From NCBI RefSeq assembly GCF_003387475.1, contig NZ_QUNO01000010.1, positions 310,001-374,000 of the forward strand: 64,000 nucleotides of DNA. Reading direction: 5' to 3'. The position numbers and the translations under genes were made by a program. Origin of the DNA: Kutzneria buriramensis (GTDB taxonomy: Bacteria; Actinomycetota; Actinomycetes; Mycobacteriales; Pseudonocardiaceae). The notes below the pieces were generated by a model, which was not told the DNA's origin, ran no database searches, and worked only from the letters and a program-made list of their open reading frames with translations. Below are positions 22,886-31,602 of this stretch, piece by piece; position 1 is the stretch's first letter, and each line of letters opens with the position of its first letter.

Positions 22886-22962
22886 GCGAGCTTGCGAGCG
22901 AATCATCCAGCGCAGCGCGTCCGCGAACGCGGACACCGAGCGCTAGCGAGGTGCCGCAGTGA
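22882..22962 (+). CDS. 26-codon reading frame of palindromic DNA in the cbiN position
   Basis: ATG overlaps the cbiM stop (ATGA) and the stop overlaps the cbiQ GTG, so the frame exactly fills the slot where cbiN or a PDGLE-domain gene usually lies. The peptide (MSELASESSSAARPRTRTPSASEVPQ) is hydrophilic and has neither CbiN's two membrane helices nor a PDGLE motif. The DNA is built of short palindromes: GCGAGC motifs, GTCCGCG-AA-CGCGGAC and GAGCGCTAGCGAGG. This resembles scattered GCGAGCGAATCATC-type elements of actinomycetes. It supplies the cbiQ ribosome binding site (GAGG). Probably a linker or inserted repeat, not a functional protein. Confidence 0.4.
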   Translation: MSELASESSSAARPRTRTPSASEVPQ

Positions 22963-23735
22963 GCGGAGCCGCCCACAATCCGGGCGCGGACCTGCTGATC
23001 CCGGCGGACACGCCGCTGCACCGCGCGGCCCCGCAGTGCAAGGTGGCGGCCACGGCGCTGTGCATCCTGCTGGTGGCCTGCACGCCGCGAGACCAGTTCT
23101 GGCCCTATCTCGGCTACGGCATCGGCCTGGCCGCGGCGGCCGCCATCGCCCAGGTGCCGGCGACGACGCTGCTTCGGCGCCTCGTGGTGGAGATCCCGTT
23201 CGTCTTCTTCGTGGTACTGCTACCTTTTCTCGCCACCGGCCCGAAAATCCACGTGCTGGGCATCCCGCTCGCGACGGCCGGCCTGGAGTCGGGGGCGTCG
23301 ATCGTGCTGAAGGCCAGCTTCGGCCTGCTGGCAACGGGTGTGCTCGCGGCCACCACTCCGCTGCCCGAGGTGATCACCGGCCTGGAGCGGCTGCACGTCC
23401 CGAAGATCTTCACAGCGGTCGCCTCCTTCATGATCCGCTACGTCGAGGTCCTCAACTCCGAACTCAACCGCCTGCGCACGGCCCGCGCCTGCCGGGGCGC
23501 GGACACCCGCTGGCTGTGGCAGGCGAAGGACACGGCCCTGTGCGTCGGCGCACTGTTCGTCCGGGCCTTCGAACGCGGCGAACGCGTCTACCTCGCCATG
23601 GCGTCGCGCGGCTACGAGGGATCACTGCCGACGACACTGACGGGCGAGCCGGCGACCAGAACCGCTTGGGCGACGACGATGACCATCCCGGCGATCTTCG
23701 CCGCGCTGACCGCGACCGCATGGGCGACGGCATGA
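22959..23735 (+). CDS. cbiQ: Cobalt ECF transporter transmembrane coupling protein CbiQ
   Basis: 258 residues with about five membrane helices. The C-terminal half carries the two coupling-helix motifs that dock the ATPases, LRTARACRGAD and LAMASRGYEG. It transmits ATP hydrolysis to CbiM. GTG 22959 has GAGG 7 nt upstream. Its stop overlaps the start of the cbiX-cbiO fusion (ATGA). Confidence 0.92.
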   Translation: MSGAAHNPGADLLIPADTPLHRAAPQCKVAATALCILLVACTPRDQFWPYLGYGIGLAAAAAIAQVPATTLLRRLVVEIPFVFFVVLLPFLATGPKIHVLGIPLATAGLESGASIVLKASFGLLATGVLAATTPLPEVITGLERLHVPKIFTAVASFMIRYVEVLNSELNRLRTARACRGADTRWLWQAKDTALCVGALFVRAFERGERVYLAMASRGYEGSLPTTLTGEPATRTAWATTMTIPAIFAALTATAWATA

Positions 23736-25426
23736 CCGCGCCGGCGATGGTGCTGCTCGGCCACGGCAGCCGCGACTCCGACGGCGTCGACGAGTACTGG
23801 GCGCTGGCCGAGGCCGTGCGAAACGCGGCCCCGGACCTCAAGATCGGCTGCGGCTTCGTCGAACTCGCCGAACCGGGCGTCGACGAGGCGATCGACCGGC
23901 TGGTCGCCGAGGGTGCGCACGAAGTCGTCGTGGTGCCGCTGGTCCTGCTCGCCGCCGGCCACCTCAAGAACGACGGCCCGGCGGCGATGGCCCGTGCCCG
24001 GCAACGGCATCCGTCCGTCCACTTCAGACTCGCACGGGATCTCGGCATCGAGCCGACCCTGCTGTCGATCGCCGAGGAGCGGATCCGGGACGCGGCCGGC
24101 GACGCCGACCCGGAGAAGCTCGGCGTGGCGCTGATCGGCCGCGGCTCCTCGGACCCGGACGCGTGTTCCGACCTGTGGAAGGTCGGCCGCCTGCTGGCGG
24201 ACAAGCGCGGCCTCGGCACGATCGAGCCGGGCTTCGTGTCCGTCGCCCGCCCGAACGTCGCGGAGGCGATGGAACGCTGCCGCCTGCTCGGCGCGACCAC
24301 GATAGTCGTGAGCCCGTTCTTCCTGTTCACGGGCATGTTGGTGCCGAGAATCCACCAACAGGCGGGCGATTGGGCGGCGCAGCATCCCGAGATCACCGTG
24401 CTCGGCGGCGCCCATCTCGGCCCCGATCCGCGACTGGCCCGAATCGTCCTGGAGCGTTACCGCGAGGCGCTGCACGGCGATGTCCGGATGAACTGCGACC
24501 TCTGCACCTACCGCGTCCAGCTGCCCGGTTACGAGGACAAGGTCGGCCTGCCGATCTCCCTTACGCCACACGGTGACGAGCCCGCCCGCGGCAAACGGAA
24601 GGCCCGGCGGGCGATCCGCACGCCCGCCCCGGCGCCGACGGTCGAGATCAGGCGAGGCCGGTTCATGCCGTCCACCAAGGCGTCCGACGAACTGCCGGCG
24701 ATCGAGATGCGCGGCGTCAGCTTCGACTACCCCGACGGCACGTCCGCATTGTCCACTGTGGATCTGACGATCGGCCGCGGCGAGCGGGTGGCCCTGCTCG
24801 GCCCGAACGGGGCCGGCAAGACGAGCCTGGTGCTGCAACTCAACGGCGTGCTCACGCCGTCCGCGGGCGAGGTCCTGATCAGCGGCACCGCCGTCGGACC
24901 GAAGACGCTCAAGGAGGTGCGCCGCAAGGTCGGCGTCGTCTTCCAGGATCCCGACGACCAGCTGTTCACCCCGACCGTCGGCCGTGACGTCGCGTTCGGG
25001 CCCGCGCATCTCGGCCTGAAGGGCGATGAGCTCAAGGCCCGTGTCGCCGAGGCACTGTCCTATGTGGGCCTCGCGGACCTGGCCGACCGGCCGCCGCACC
25101 GGCTCTCGCTGGGCCAGCGCCGCCGCGCCGCGGTCGCCACCGTGCTCGCCATGCACCCCGAGGTGCTGGTGCTGGACGAGCCATCGTCCAATTTGGACCC
25201 GGCGGCCCGCCGCGAGTTCGCGGATCTCGTCAAGCGCCTCGGCATGACCACCCTGCTGGTCACCCACGACTTGCCGTACGCGCTGGAATTGTGCCAGCGG
25301 GCCGTGGTGCTCGACCACGGCCAGGTCGTGGCGGACGGCCCGATCCGGGAGATCCTGGCCGACGCCGGCTTCATGAGCGCGCACCGGCTGGAGCTGCCCG
25401 CCGGCTTCAATCCCTTGGGAGGCTGA
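23732..25426 (+). CDS. cbiXO: CbiX sirohydrochlorin cobaltochelatase fused to CbiO ABC ATPase
   Basis: One uninterrupted 564-codon frame holds two enzymes. Residues 1-about 265 are a two-lobed CbiX/CobR-like chelatase: LLGHGSRDSDGVDEYW with the metal-binding His, VVPLVLLAAGHLKND, IGRGSSDPD and SPFFLFTGMLVPRI, ending CDLCTYRVQLPGYEDKVGLP. A basic Pro/Ala-rich linker (about 270-311) leads into the ABC domain: Walker A GPNGAGKT near 356, Q-loop VFQDPDDQLF, signature LSLGQ near 457, Walker B VLVLDEP near 478, H-loop THD. Cobalt entering through CbiMQ could thus be handed to the chelatase side. An in-frame ATG at 24665 (residue 312), with GCGAGG about 8 nt upstream, could also give free CbiO. There is no stop codon between the parts. 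Confidence 0.9.
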   Translation: MTAPAMVLLGHGSRDSDGVDEYWALAEAVRNAAPDLKIGCGFVELAEPGVDEAIDRLVAEGAHEVVVVPLVLLAAGHLKNDGPAAMARARQRHPSVHFRLARDLGIEPTLLSIAEERIRDAAGDADPEKLGVALIGRGSSDPDACSDLWKVGRLLADKRGLGTIEPGFVSVARPNVAEAMERCRLLGATTIVVSPFFLFTGMLVPRIHQQAGDWAAQHPEITVLGGAHLGPDPRLARIVLERYREALHGDVRMNCDLCTYRVQLPGYEDKVGLPISLTPHGDEPARGKRKARRAIRTPAPAPTVEIRRGRFMPSTKASDELPAIEMRGVSFDYPDGTSALSTVDLTIGRGERVALLGPNGAGKTSLVLQLNGVLTPSAGEVLISGTAVGPKTLKEVRRKVGVVFQDPDDQLFTPTVGRDVAFGPAHLGLKGDELKARVAEALSYVGLADLADRPPHRLSLGQRRRAAVATVLAMHPEVLVLDEPSSNLDPAARREFADLVKRLGMTTLLVTHDLPYALELCQRAVVLDHGQVVADGPIREILADAGFMSAHRLELPAGFNPLGG

Positions 25427-25430
25427 CGAA

Positions 25431-26507
25431 GTGGCCCGCCTTGCCGCCCTGGTCGCCGTGCTGCTGCTGGCGCTGGCCGCACCCGCCTCGGCGCACGACG
25501 AAGACGCGCACACCCCGCCGGATCGCGTCGGCGACCTGCGCAGCGCGCTCATCGAGTCACCCCTCCCGCCGGGCGTCCAGTTCCAGGTGCTCCAGAACGG
25601 CGAAGCGCTGTGGCTGCGGAATTCCACTCGAACGGATGTCGTCGTCCTCGATCCTGACGGGGCGCAGCGCTACCAGGTCGGTCCGGACGGGGCGGCCGTC
25701 AACACCGCCCTCCCGACCGAGCCGACGCCGTCGGGCGACATCAGCCAGGACCCCGAGAAGCCGTCCGGCGACGCGGCGAAGGCGCCGGCGTGGCAACGCG
25801 TCTCCACCGAGCCCGAGGTGCAGTGGCACGATCACTACGCACACTGGGGTGACGCAACACTTCCGTCGCAGGTCCTGGCCGACCCCGACCACGAGCACCT
25901 GATCCGGGCCTGGCAGGTCGACCTCGTCTCGGACGGCAAGACCTATCAGGTGCGCGGCGAGCTGCGCTGGGTGCCGGGTCCGTCGCCACTGCCATGGATC
26001 CTGGTCACGGTGTCACTGGCGATCGCCGTGTCGCTGCTGGGCCTGGTCCGCCGCAGCCAACTCCCGCTGGCCGCGGCGACGGCCGTTCTCGTCGCCGCGA
26101 GCGCCACCCACGGAATTGCGACAGTTCTTGGTCGTCAGGCCGAGAATCGGTGGACTATTCTCGCGCACGAGTACCTGCCGATCGTGCTGGCCTGGCTGGT
26201 CGGCGCCGCCGCGGTCGGACTGCTGGCCGGGCGGCGCGCCACCGGACGATGGTTCGCCGCGCTGGCCGCGGTCGGCCTGGGCGCCCTCGCCCTTCTCCAG
26301 GATCTGCCGGTGTGGTGGAGCTCCTCCAGCGTCGTGGCGTTGCCGGCAGGTCTGGACCGCGCGCTGGTGTCGATCACAGCCGGTGTCGCGCTGGGCATCC
26401 TGGTCACGGTGCTCCGCACCCCGAACATCACCCGATCGGACGCTGTAACGGCGACGCAGCGAAATGGGTCCGCCCACGCCGACGAGGTTTTACCTCAAGG
26501 CAGGTAG
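25431..26507 (+). CDS. Secreted/membrane protein of the cobalt operon, function unknown
   Basis: 358 residues from GTG 25431, 4 bp after cbiXO. A signal peptide (LAALVAVLLLALAAPASA) precedes an extracytoplasmic domain of about 160 residues with histidine/acid clusters (HDEDAH near the mature N terminus, HDHYAHWGD, DPDHEHL). Five or six membrane helices follow (about 185-340) and a short cytoplasmic tail. Last gene of the riboswitch operon. The histidines and location suggest metal capture for cobalt uptake, possibly substituting for the missing CbiN; this is inference. I recognise no named family. Confidence 0.75.
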   Translation: MARLAALVAVLLLALAAPASAHDEDAHTPPDRVGDLRSALIESPLPPGVQFQVLQNGEALWLRNSTRTDVVVLDPDGAQRYQVGPDGAAVNTALPTEPTPSGDISQDPEKPSGDAAKAPAWQRVSTEPEVQWHDHYAHWGDATLPSQVLADPDHEHLIRAWQVDLVSDGKTYQVRGELRWVPGPSPLPWILVTVSLAIAVSLLGLVRRSQLPLAAATAVLVAASATHGIATVLGRQAENRWTILAHEYLPIVLAWLVGAAAVGLLAGRRATGRWFAALAAVGLGALALLQDLPVWWSSSSVVALPAGLDRALVSITAGVALGILVTVLRTPNITRSDAVTATQRNGSAHADEVLPQGR

Positions 26508-26596
26508 ACGCCCCGTCCCCGATCACTACACTCCCCAGGGCTACCACCGAAACACCAGGTGCGCGCCGTCGCCGCACCAGGACCCCGAGGTGCGCC

Positions 26597-27403
26597 GTGC
26601 TTGACCACCCGAGCTGGGCCCACACCTACATCGACCTCGACACGCCCAACGCCGCGCGGATCTACGACTACCTGCTCGGCGGCGCCACCAACTCCGCCGC
26701 CGACCGGGAGATGGCCCGCGAGGTCATCCGCGTGATGCCCGAGGTGGAGTACCTGACGTGGGCCAACCGGGCGTTCCTGCGCCGCGCCGTGCGGCATCTG
26801 GTCGCATCCGGCGTGCGCCAGTTCATCGACATCGGCTCGGGCATCCCGACCGCCGGCAACGTGCACGAGGTGGCGCAGGCGGCGGACCCCACCTGCCGCG
26901 TGGTGTACGTGGACCGTGAGCCGACGGCGGTCGTCCACAGTGAACTCTTGTTGCAGGACAACGAGTTCGCCGCCGTCATCCAGGAGGACTTCCGCCGCCC
27001 GGGCGCCGTGCTCTCCTCCCCCGAGGTGCAGCACCTGATCGACTTCGACCAGCCGGTCGGCCTGCTGCTGTTCGCGCTGCTGCACCACGTCGGCGACGAG
27101 GACGACCCGGCCGGACTGCTGTCCGTCTACCGGGAAGCGCTGCCCGAGGGCAGCTACCTGGCGCTGTCGCACTCCACGCACGAGGCCGAATCCGACCACA
27201 TCCTCACCGTGTACGACCTGTACGCGGCCAATCGCACCCCGATCACGCTGCGGGGCCGGGCCGACATCGAGCGCATGATCGAGGGGTTCGAACCGCTGGA
27301 ACCGGGCATCGTGCACGTGCCACGATGGCGTCCGGAATTCCCGGAGGACGCCGACCACACCGAGGAAGCCGCCATCTACGGCGTGGTGGCGAGGAAGCTC
27401 TGA
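26597..27403 (+). CDS. SAM-dependent methyltransferase, DUF574/Methyltransf_19 (copy 1)
   Basis: 268 residues. The family opening HPSWAHTYIDLDTPNAARIYDYLLGG leads to the SAM site FIDIGSGIPTAGNVHEVAQ and the acidic strand RVVYVDREP; IDFDQPVGLLLFALLHHV and SYLALSHSTHE follow. These proteins are abundant in actinomycetes, often in tandem, and their substrates are unknown. GTG 26597 has GAGG 7 nt upstream. It lies 1 bp ahead of a paralogue with about the same domain order; the two appear to be an ancient tandem duplication. Confidence 0.88.
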   Translation: MLDHPSWAHTYIDLDTPNAARIYDYLLGGATNSAADREMAREVIRVMPEVEYLTWANRAFLRRAVRHLVASGVRQFIDIGSGIPTAGNVHEVAQAADPTCRVVYVDREPTAVVHSELLLQDNEFAAVIQEDFRRPGAVLSSPEVQHLIDFDQPVGLLLFALLHHVGDEDDPAGLLSVYREALPEGSYLALSHSTHEAESDHILTVYDLYAANRTPITLRGRADIERMIEGFEPLEPGIVHVPRWRPEFPEDADHTEEAAIYGVVARKL

Positions 27404-27404
27404 C

Positions 27405-28232
27405 GTGCCGATGCTGGACAGACCGGGCTGGGCGCCCAAGCAGATCGACCTCTCCCGGCCCAGCGCCGCGCGGGTGTACGACTACCTGCTCGGCGGCGGC
27501 TGCAACACCGCCGTCGACCGGGAACTGGCCAAACGCCTGGTCGACGCGATGCCGCAGGTGCGCGACACCGTGTGGCTCAACCGCAAGTTCCTGCGCCGGG
27601 TGGTGGCCTTCCTGGTCGGCCAGGGCATCACCCAGTTCCTGGACATCGGCTCCGGCATCCCGTCCGTGGGCAACGTGCACCAGCTGGCGCAGGGCCTCGA
27701 TCCGGAGTGCCGCGTGGTGTACGTCGACAACGACCCGATCGCCGTGGCGTACGCGGAACCGTTGCTGCGGGACAACAAGCTCGCGACGGCGGTGCTGGCC
27801 GACTTCCGCTCGCCCGCGCAGGTGCTGCACGCGCCCGAGGTCCGCGCGCTGATCGACTTCGACCGGCCGGTCGCCGTGCTGACGCTGATGATGATGCACT
27901 TCGTGCCGGACGCCGCCGACCCGGCGCGGCTGATGGGTCGCTACCGGGATGCGCTGGCCCCCGGCAGCTACGTGGCGCTGTCCCATCCGAGCTTCACCGG
28001 CGCCGAGGGCGAGTTGCTCGCCGACGCGCAGGCCATCGGCGCGATCGTCGAGGACACCATGGAGCCGCTGTACCCGCGGACCGCCCACGAGCTGCTGCGG
28101 ATCATCGCCGGCTTCGACCCGGTGCCGCCCGGCCTGGTGCACCTGCCGCTGTGGCGGCCCGACTCGGCCGCCGACGTCGGACGTCACCCGGAGAGTTCAC
28201 TCGTCTACGGAGTGGTGGCGACGAAGCCGTGA
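27405..28232 (+). CDS. SAM-dependent methyltransferase, DUF574/Methyltransf_19 (copy 2)
   Basis: 275 residues, paralogue of the preceding gene: PGWAPKQIDLSRPSAARVYD, FLDIGSGIPSVGNVHQLAQ, RVVYVDNDPIAVAYAE, IDFDRPVAVLTLMMMHFV and SYVALSHPSF line up block for block. GTG 27405 starts one base after the first copy's stop, so the pair is almost certainly co-translated and may form a heterodimer (inference). The C-terminal substrate half differs more than the SAM half. A diguanylate-cyclase-like gene begins 51 bp downstream. Confidence 0.88.
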   Translation: MPMLDRPGWAPKQIDLSRPSAARVYDYLLGGGCNTAVDRELAKRLVDAMPQVRDTVWLNRKFLRRVVAFLVGQGITQFLDIGSGIPSVGNVHQLAQGLDPECRVVYVDNDPIAVAYAEPLLRDNKLATAVLADFRSPAQVLHAPEVRALIDFDRPVAVLTLMMMHFVPDAADPARLMGRYRDALAPGSYVALSHPSFTGAEGELLADAQAIGAIVEDTMEPLYPRTAHELLRIIAGFDPVPPGLVHLPLWRPDSAADVGRHPESSLVYGVVATKP

Positions 28233-28283
28233 CGACGGGCTAATACACTGACCGCCCGGGATGCCGGAACGAGCGAGGTGGCG

Positions 28284-30392
28284 ATGGCCGACGACGGTCG
28301 AAGCGCCGAACTGCGCGAGTTCGCCGAGGGCTGGGCAGCCGCCATCATCGACACCAGCTACGTGCCGATGTCGCGGCGGGAGATCGAGGACTTCTTACTG
28401 GATCTGTCCGGTTCCCTGCTGACCGCGCTGCTCAGCGAGCCGTTCGACCCCGCGCCCGCCCTCGAGGTCGGGGCGCGGCTGGTCAACGCCCACTTCACCG
28501 CGCCCGAGGCGCTCGGCCGCACGCTCCAACTGCTCGGCACCGGCCTGGTGCAGCCGGCCGGCCTGTCCAGCGAGGACCAGCGGCTGCTCGACCGCGTCGT
28601 CCAGCTGCTCGGGCGGCTCAGCACCGGCTACTCGGAGGCGCTGCGCGAGCGAACCTTCGAGGAGCAGGAGGTCATCAAGCAGGCGATGTGGCTGGCCACC
28701 GATGTGGCGCAGCGCCGCCTCCAGGACAGCGAGTCGCGCTTCCTCGCGGTCTTCGACTCGGCGCCGATCGGCCTGGCCATCGGCGACTTCGACTCCAACA
28801 TCCTGGAGTCCAACCAGGCGTTGCAGGACCTGCTCGGCTACACCCGCGAGGAGCTGAACGCGCTGACCGGCGCGGACATCCTGCACCCGGACGACATCCC
28901 GGACACCCTGGAGCGCTACAACCGACTGTTCCGCGGCGAGTACCCGTCCTTTCGCAGCCGGCAGCGGCTGCTGAAGAAGGACGGCGACGTGCTGTGGGCC
29001 AACGTCACCGTGTCCGCGGTGCGGGACTCCACCGGCGTGGCCACCTACCAGGTGGCGATGGTCGAGGACGCCACCGAGCTGCACTACGCGAACCAGGCGA
29101 TGGCCACGCTCGGCATGCAGGACCCGCTGACCGGCCTGCCGACGCGGACCGCGTTCATGGCGCGGCTCGACAGCGTGCTCGGCCGGGTCGACCGGCCGCG
29201 GCGGGTGGCGCTGTGCGTGTTCGGCATCGACGGCTTCGCCACCATCAACGACGGGCTCGGCCCCGAGGTCGGCGACGAGGTACTGCTCAAGCTCGGCACC
29301 AAGCTGCGCTACCACGCCGAGGACAACAAGATGCTCGCCGCGCGCCTCGGCGGCGACGAGTTCGCGCTGCTGATCGAGGAGTCGGAGGGCACCCGGACGG
29401 TGACGCCGCTCGTCGAGGAGGCGCTGCGGCTGATCAACGAGCCGGTGACGGTGCTCGGGCACCGGCTGTCCGTGCACGCCAGCGTCGGCATCGTCGAGCG
29501 CGCCGTGGGCCGGGAGCAGCCGGCCGAGCTGCTGCGCGACGCCACGATGGCGCTGCACTGGGCCAAGCAGGGCGGCAAGGCGCAGTGGGCGCTGTTCGAC
29601 CAGCAGCGCTGCGACCGGGACCGGGCGCAGCTCCAGCTCGCGCTGACCATGCCGGTGGCGTTGGACAACGGCGAGTTCACCGTTGTGTACCAACCGATCC
29701 GCTCGCTCGGCGACAACCGGCTGGTGGCCGTCGAGGCGCAGCTGACGTGGGATCACCCCGAGCACGGCCTGCTCGCGGCCGCCGAGTTCCTGGCGCTGGC
29801 CGAGCGCACCGGGCTGGTGGTGCGGCTTTCGGAGTGGATGCTGCTCCAGGCGTGCGGGCAGGCGCGGCAATGGCAGCAGGAGTTCGGTGAGCGCGCCCCG
29901 ATCGTGAGCGTGAAGACGCCGCCGCGGCAGGCCCGCGACCCCGACTTCCTGCCGAACGTCATCCGGGCGCTGGCCGACAGCGGGCTCGACGGCGGCCTGC
30001 TGCGCCTGGAGCTGGCGCAGGACGCGATCGACTGCGACAGCGAGGAGCAGGTCGAGGACATGGAGCTGCTCGCCGAGCGCGGCATCACGTTCAGCATCGC
30101 CGGGCTGAGCGGGCACCGGCCGGAATGCCTGGTGGCACGGCCGCTGACCGTGCTCAAGAGCCGGGACCTGGCGGTGTCGCAGGTCGACGGCGAGCGGGAG
30201 ACGATCCCGGCGACGGTCACGTGGAACACCGTGTCGCTCGCGCACCAGATGGGCATGCAGGTGATCGCCGAGAACGTGGACACCCTGGACGATGTGGCGT
30301 GGCTGCGGGAGATCGGCGTGGACGCCGGTCAGGGCGTGGCGCTCGGCGAACCCGTTGACGCCGAGGAGATCGGGTCGCTGCTCACGCCGTGA
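28284..30392 (+). CDS. PAS-GGDEF-EAL signalling protein with degenerate EAL domain
   Basis: 702 residues. An N-terminal helical sensor-like region (1-140) precedes a PAS domain (about 145-265; FDSAPIGLAIGDFD, LGYTREELNALTG), a GGDEF domain (about 275-440) with intact active site LGGDEFALL near 355 and DPLTGLPTRTAF, and an EAL-like domain (about 450-702). The EAL motif reads EAQ. The metal/catalytic N and the DDFGTG loop are missing (VSVKTPP and SIAGLSG stand there). It should synthesise c-di-GMP while the EAL half only senses or binds. c-di-GMP controls sporulation timing in streptomycetes. ATG 28284 has GAGG 5 nt upstream; GTG 28278 is possible. Its end overlaps the opposing transporter by 11 bp. 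Confidence 0.88.
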   Translation: MADDGRSAELREFAEGWAAAIIDTSYVPMSRREIEDFLLDLSGSLLTALLSEPFDPAPALEVGARLVNAHFTAPEALGRTLQLLGTGLVQPAGLSSEDQRLLDRVVQLLGRLSTGYSEALRERTFEEQEVIKQAMWLATDVAQRRLQDSESRFLAVFDSAPIGLAIGDFDSNILESNQALQDLLGYTREELNALTGADILHPDDIPDTLERYNRLFRGEYPSFRSRQRLLKKDGDVLWANVTVSAVRDSTGVATYQVAMVEDATELHYANQAMATLGMQDPLTGLPTRTAFMARLDSVLGRVDRPRRVALCVFGIDGFATINDGLGPEVGDEVLLKLGTKLRYHAEDNKMLAARLGGDEFALLIEESEGTRTVTPLVEEALRLINEPVTVLGHRLSVHASVGIVERAVGREQPAELLRDATMALHWAKQGGKAQWALFDQQRCDRDRAQLQLALTMPVALDNGEFTVVYQPIRSLGDNRLVAVEAQLTWDHPEHGLLAAAEFLALAERTGLVVRLSEWMLLQACGQARQWQQEFGERAPIVSVKTPPRQARDPDFLPNVIRALADSGLDGGLLRLELAQDAIDCDSEEQVEDMELLAERGITFSIAGLSGHRPECLVARPLTVLKSRDLAVSQVDGERETIPATVTWNTVSLAHQMGMQVIAENVDTLDDVAWLREIGVDAGQGVALGEPVDAEEIGSLLTP

Positions 30393-31602
30393 CCGGCAGG
30401 CGGTTGCGCGCGGCCGGGGCCAGCTTGCGCAGGCTCAGCCCGAGCGCCAGCATGCCGAGCGTCAGCGCGGCCGTGAACGCCGTGACGGCGACCCAGCCGC
30501 CGCCCGAAAAGGCAAGCCCGCCAACGGATCCGCCGACGCTGCTGCCGAGGTAGTAGCACAGCTGGTAGCTGGCGGAGGCCTGCGCCGGGTGCGCCGCGCG
30601 GGCGCTCACCCAGCCGCTGGCGACGGTGTGGCCGGCGAAGAACCCGGCCGTCACCAGCAGCAGTCCGGCCACGACCAGCACGAGGTCGTCGGACAGCATC
30701 AGCCCGAGGCCGACGACGCTGACCACCGCGGTCCCCCACAGCACCTGGCGTCGGCTGTAGCGGTCGACCAGGCGACCGGCGACCGGGGAGCTGACCGTGC
30801 CGGCGAGGTAGGCGACCGAGATCAGGCCGACGATCGCCTGCGACAGGCCGAACGGCGCGGCGGTCAGCCGGAAGCCGAGGTAGTTGTAGATCGTGACGAA
30901 GCTGCCCATCAGCAGCATGCCGATCAGGTAGAGGCGGATCAGTCCGCTGTCCCGGAAACAGCCGGCCAGGGTGCGCAGCCTGATCGGCTTCGGCCGGAAG
31001 TTGGCCGAGGACGGCATCACCGCCCGGAACAGCAGCGCGCAGCCCAGCGAGGCGACACCGACGACGCCGATCGCCCAGCGCCAGCCGCCGAGATCGGTGA
31101 CCAGGCCGGTGATCACGCGACCGGCCATGCCGCCGATGCTGTTGCCGCCGATGTAGAGGCCCACCGCGAAACCGAGTGATCCTCGGTGAACCTCCTCGGC
31201 CAGGTAGGCCATCGCGACCGCCGGCAGGCCGGCGACCGCGAGACCCTGCAAGGCTCGCAGTACGAGGAGGACCGTGAAGTTCGGGCTCACCGCGACCGCG
31301 ATCTGGAGCAGCGCGGTGGCGAACAGCGAGGCCGTCATCACCGGCATTCGGCCCCACCGCTCGGAAAGCATGCTCAGCGGCACGATCGCGACGGCCAACG
31401 CCCCGGTGGCGACGGAGATCGCCAGGCTCGACTCGGTCGGCGTGAGGCCGAAGTCCTTGGCGAAGACCGGAAGCAGCGGCTGCACGCAGTAGAGGACCAT
31501 GAACGTGGCCAGGCCGGCGGCGAACAGCGCGAGGTTGATTCGCCGGAATCCCTTGCTGCCACGGCGGTGTGCGATTTCCTCGGGCGCCTGGGTCACGGTC
31601 AT
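30382..31602 (-). CDS. MFS transporter, YnfM-like
   Basis: 406 residues with twelve predicted membrane helices. The loop 2-3 signature is SERWGRMPVM and the second-half copy is GRLVDRYSRRQVL. The best family match is the YnfM/arabinose-efflux-like exporter group; the substrate is unknown. ATG 31602 overlaps the stop of the upstream membrane-protein gene (ATGA), so both are one unit, divergent from an Lrp-type regulator. Confidence 0.86.
   Translation of the reverse strand: MTVTQAPEEIAHRRGSKGFRRINLALFAAGLATFMVLYCVQPLLPVFAKDFGLTPTESSLAISVATGALAVAIVPLSMLSERWGRMPVMTASLFATALLQIAVAVSPNFTVLLVLRALQGLAVAGLPAVAMAYLAEEVHRGSLGFAVGLYIGGNSIGGMAGRVITGLVTDLGGWRWAIGVVGVASLGCALLFRAVMPSSANFRPKPIRLRTLAGCFRDSGLIRLYLIGMLLMGSFVTIYNYLGFRLTAAPFGLSQAIVGLISVAYLAGTVSSPVAGRLVDRYSRRQVLWGTAVVSVVGLGLMLSDDLVLVVAGLLLVTAGFFAGHTVASGWVSARAAHPAQASASYQLCYYLGSSVGGSVGGLAFSGGGWVAVTAFTAALTLGMLALGLSLRKLAPAARNRLPVTA

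Noticed and set aside
22892-23731. Upstream in-frame extension of the CbiX-CbiO frame
   Set aside because: The frame is open through cbiQ in another phase, but similarity to CbiX starts at 23732 and the ATGA junction with cbiQ fits that start.
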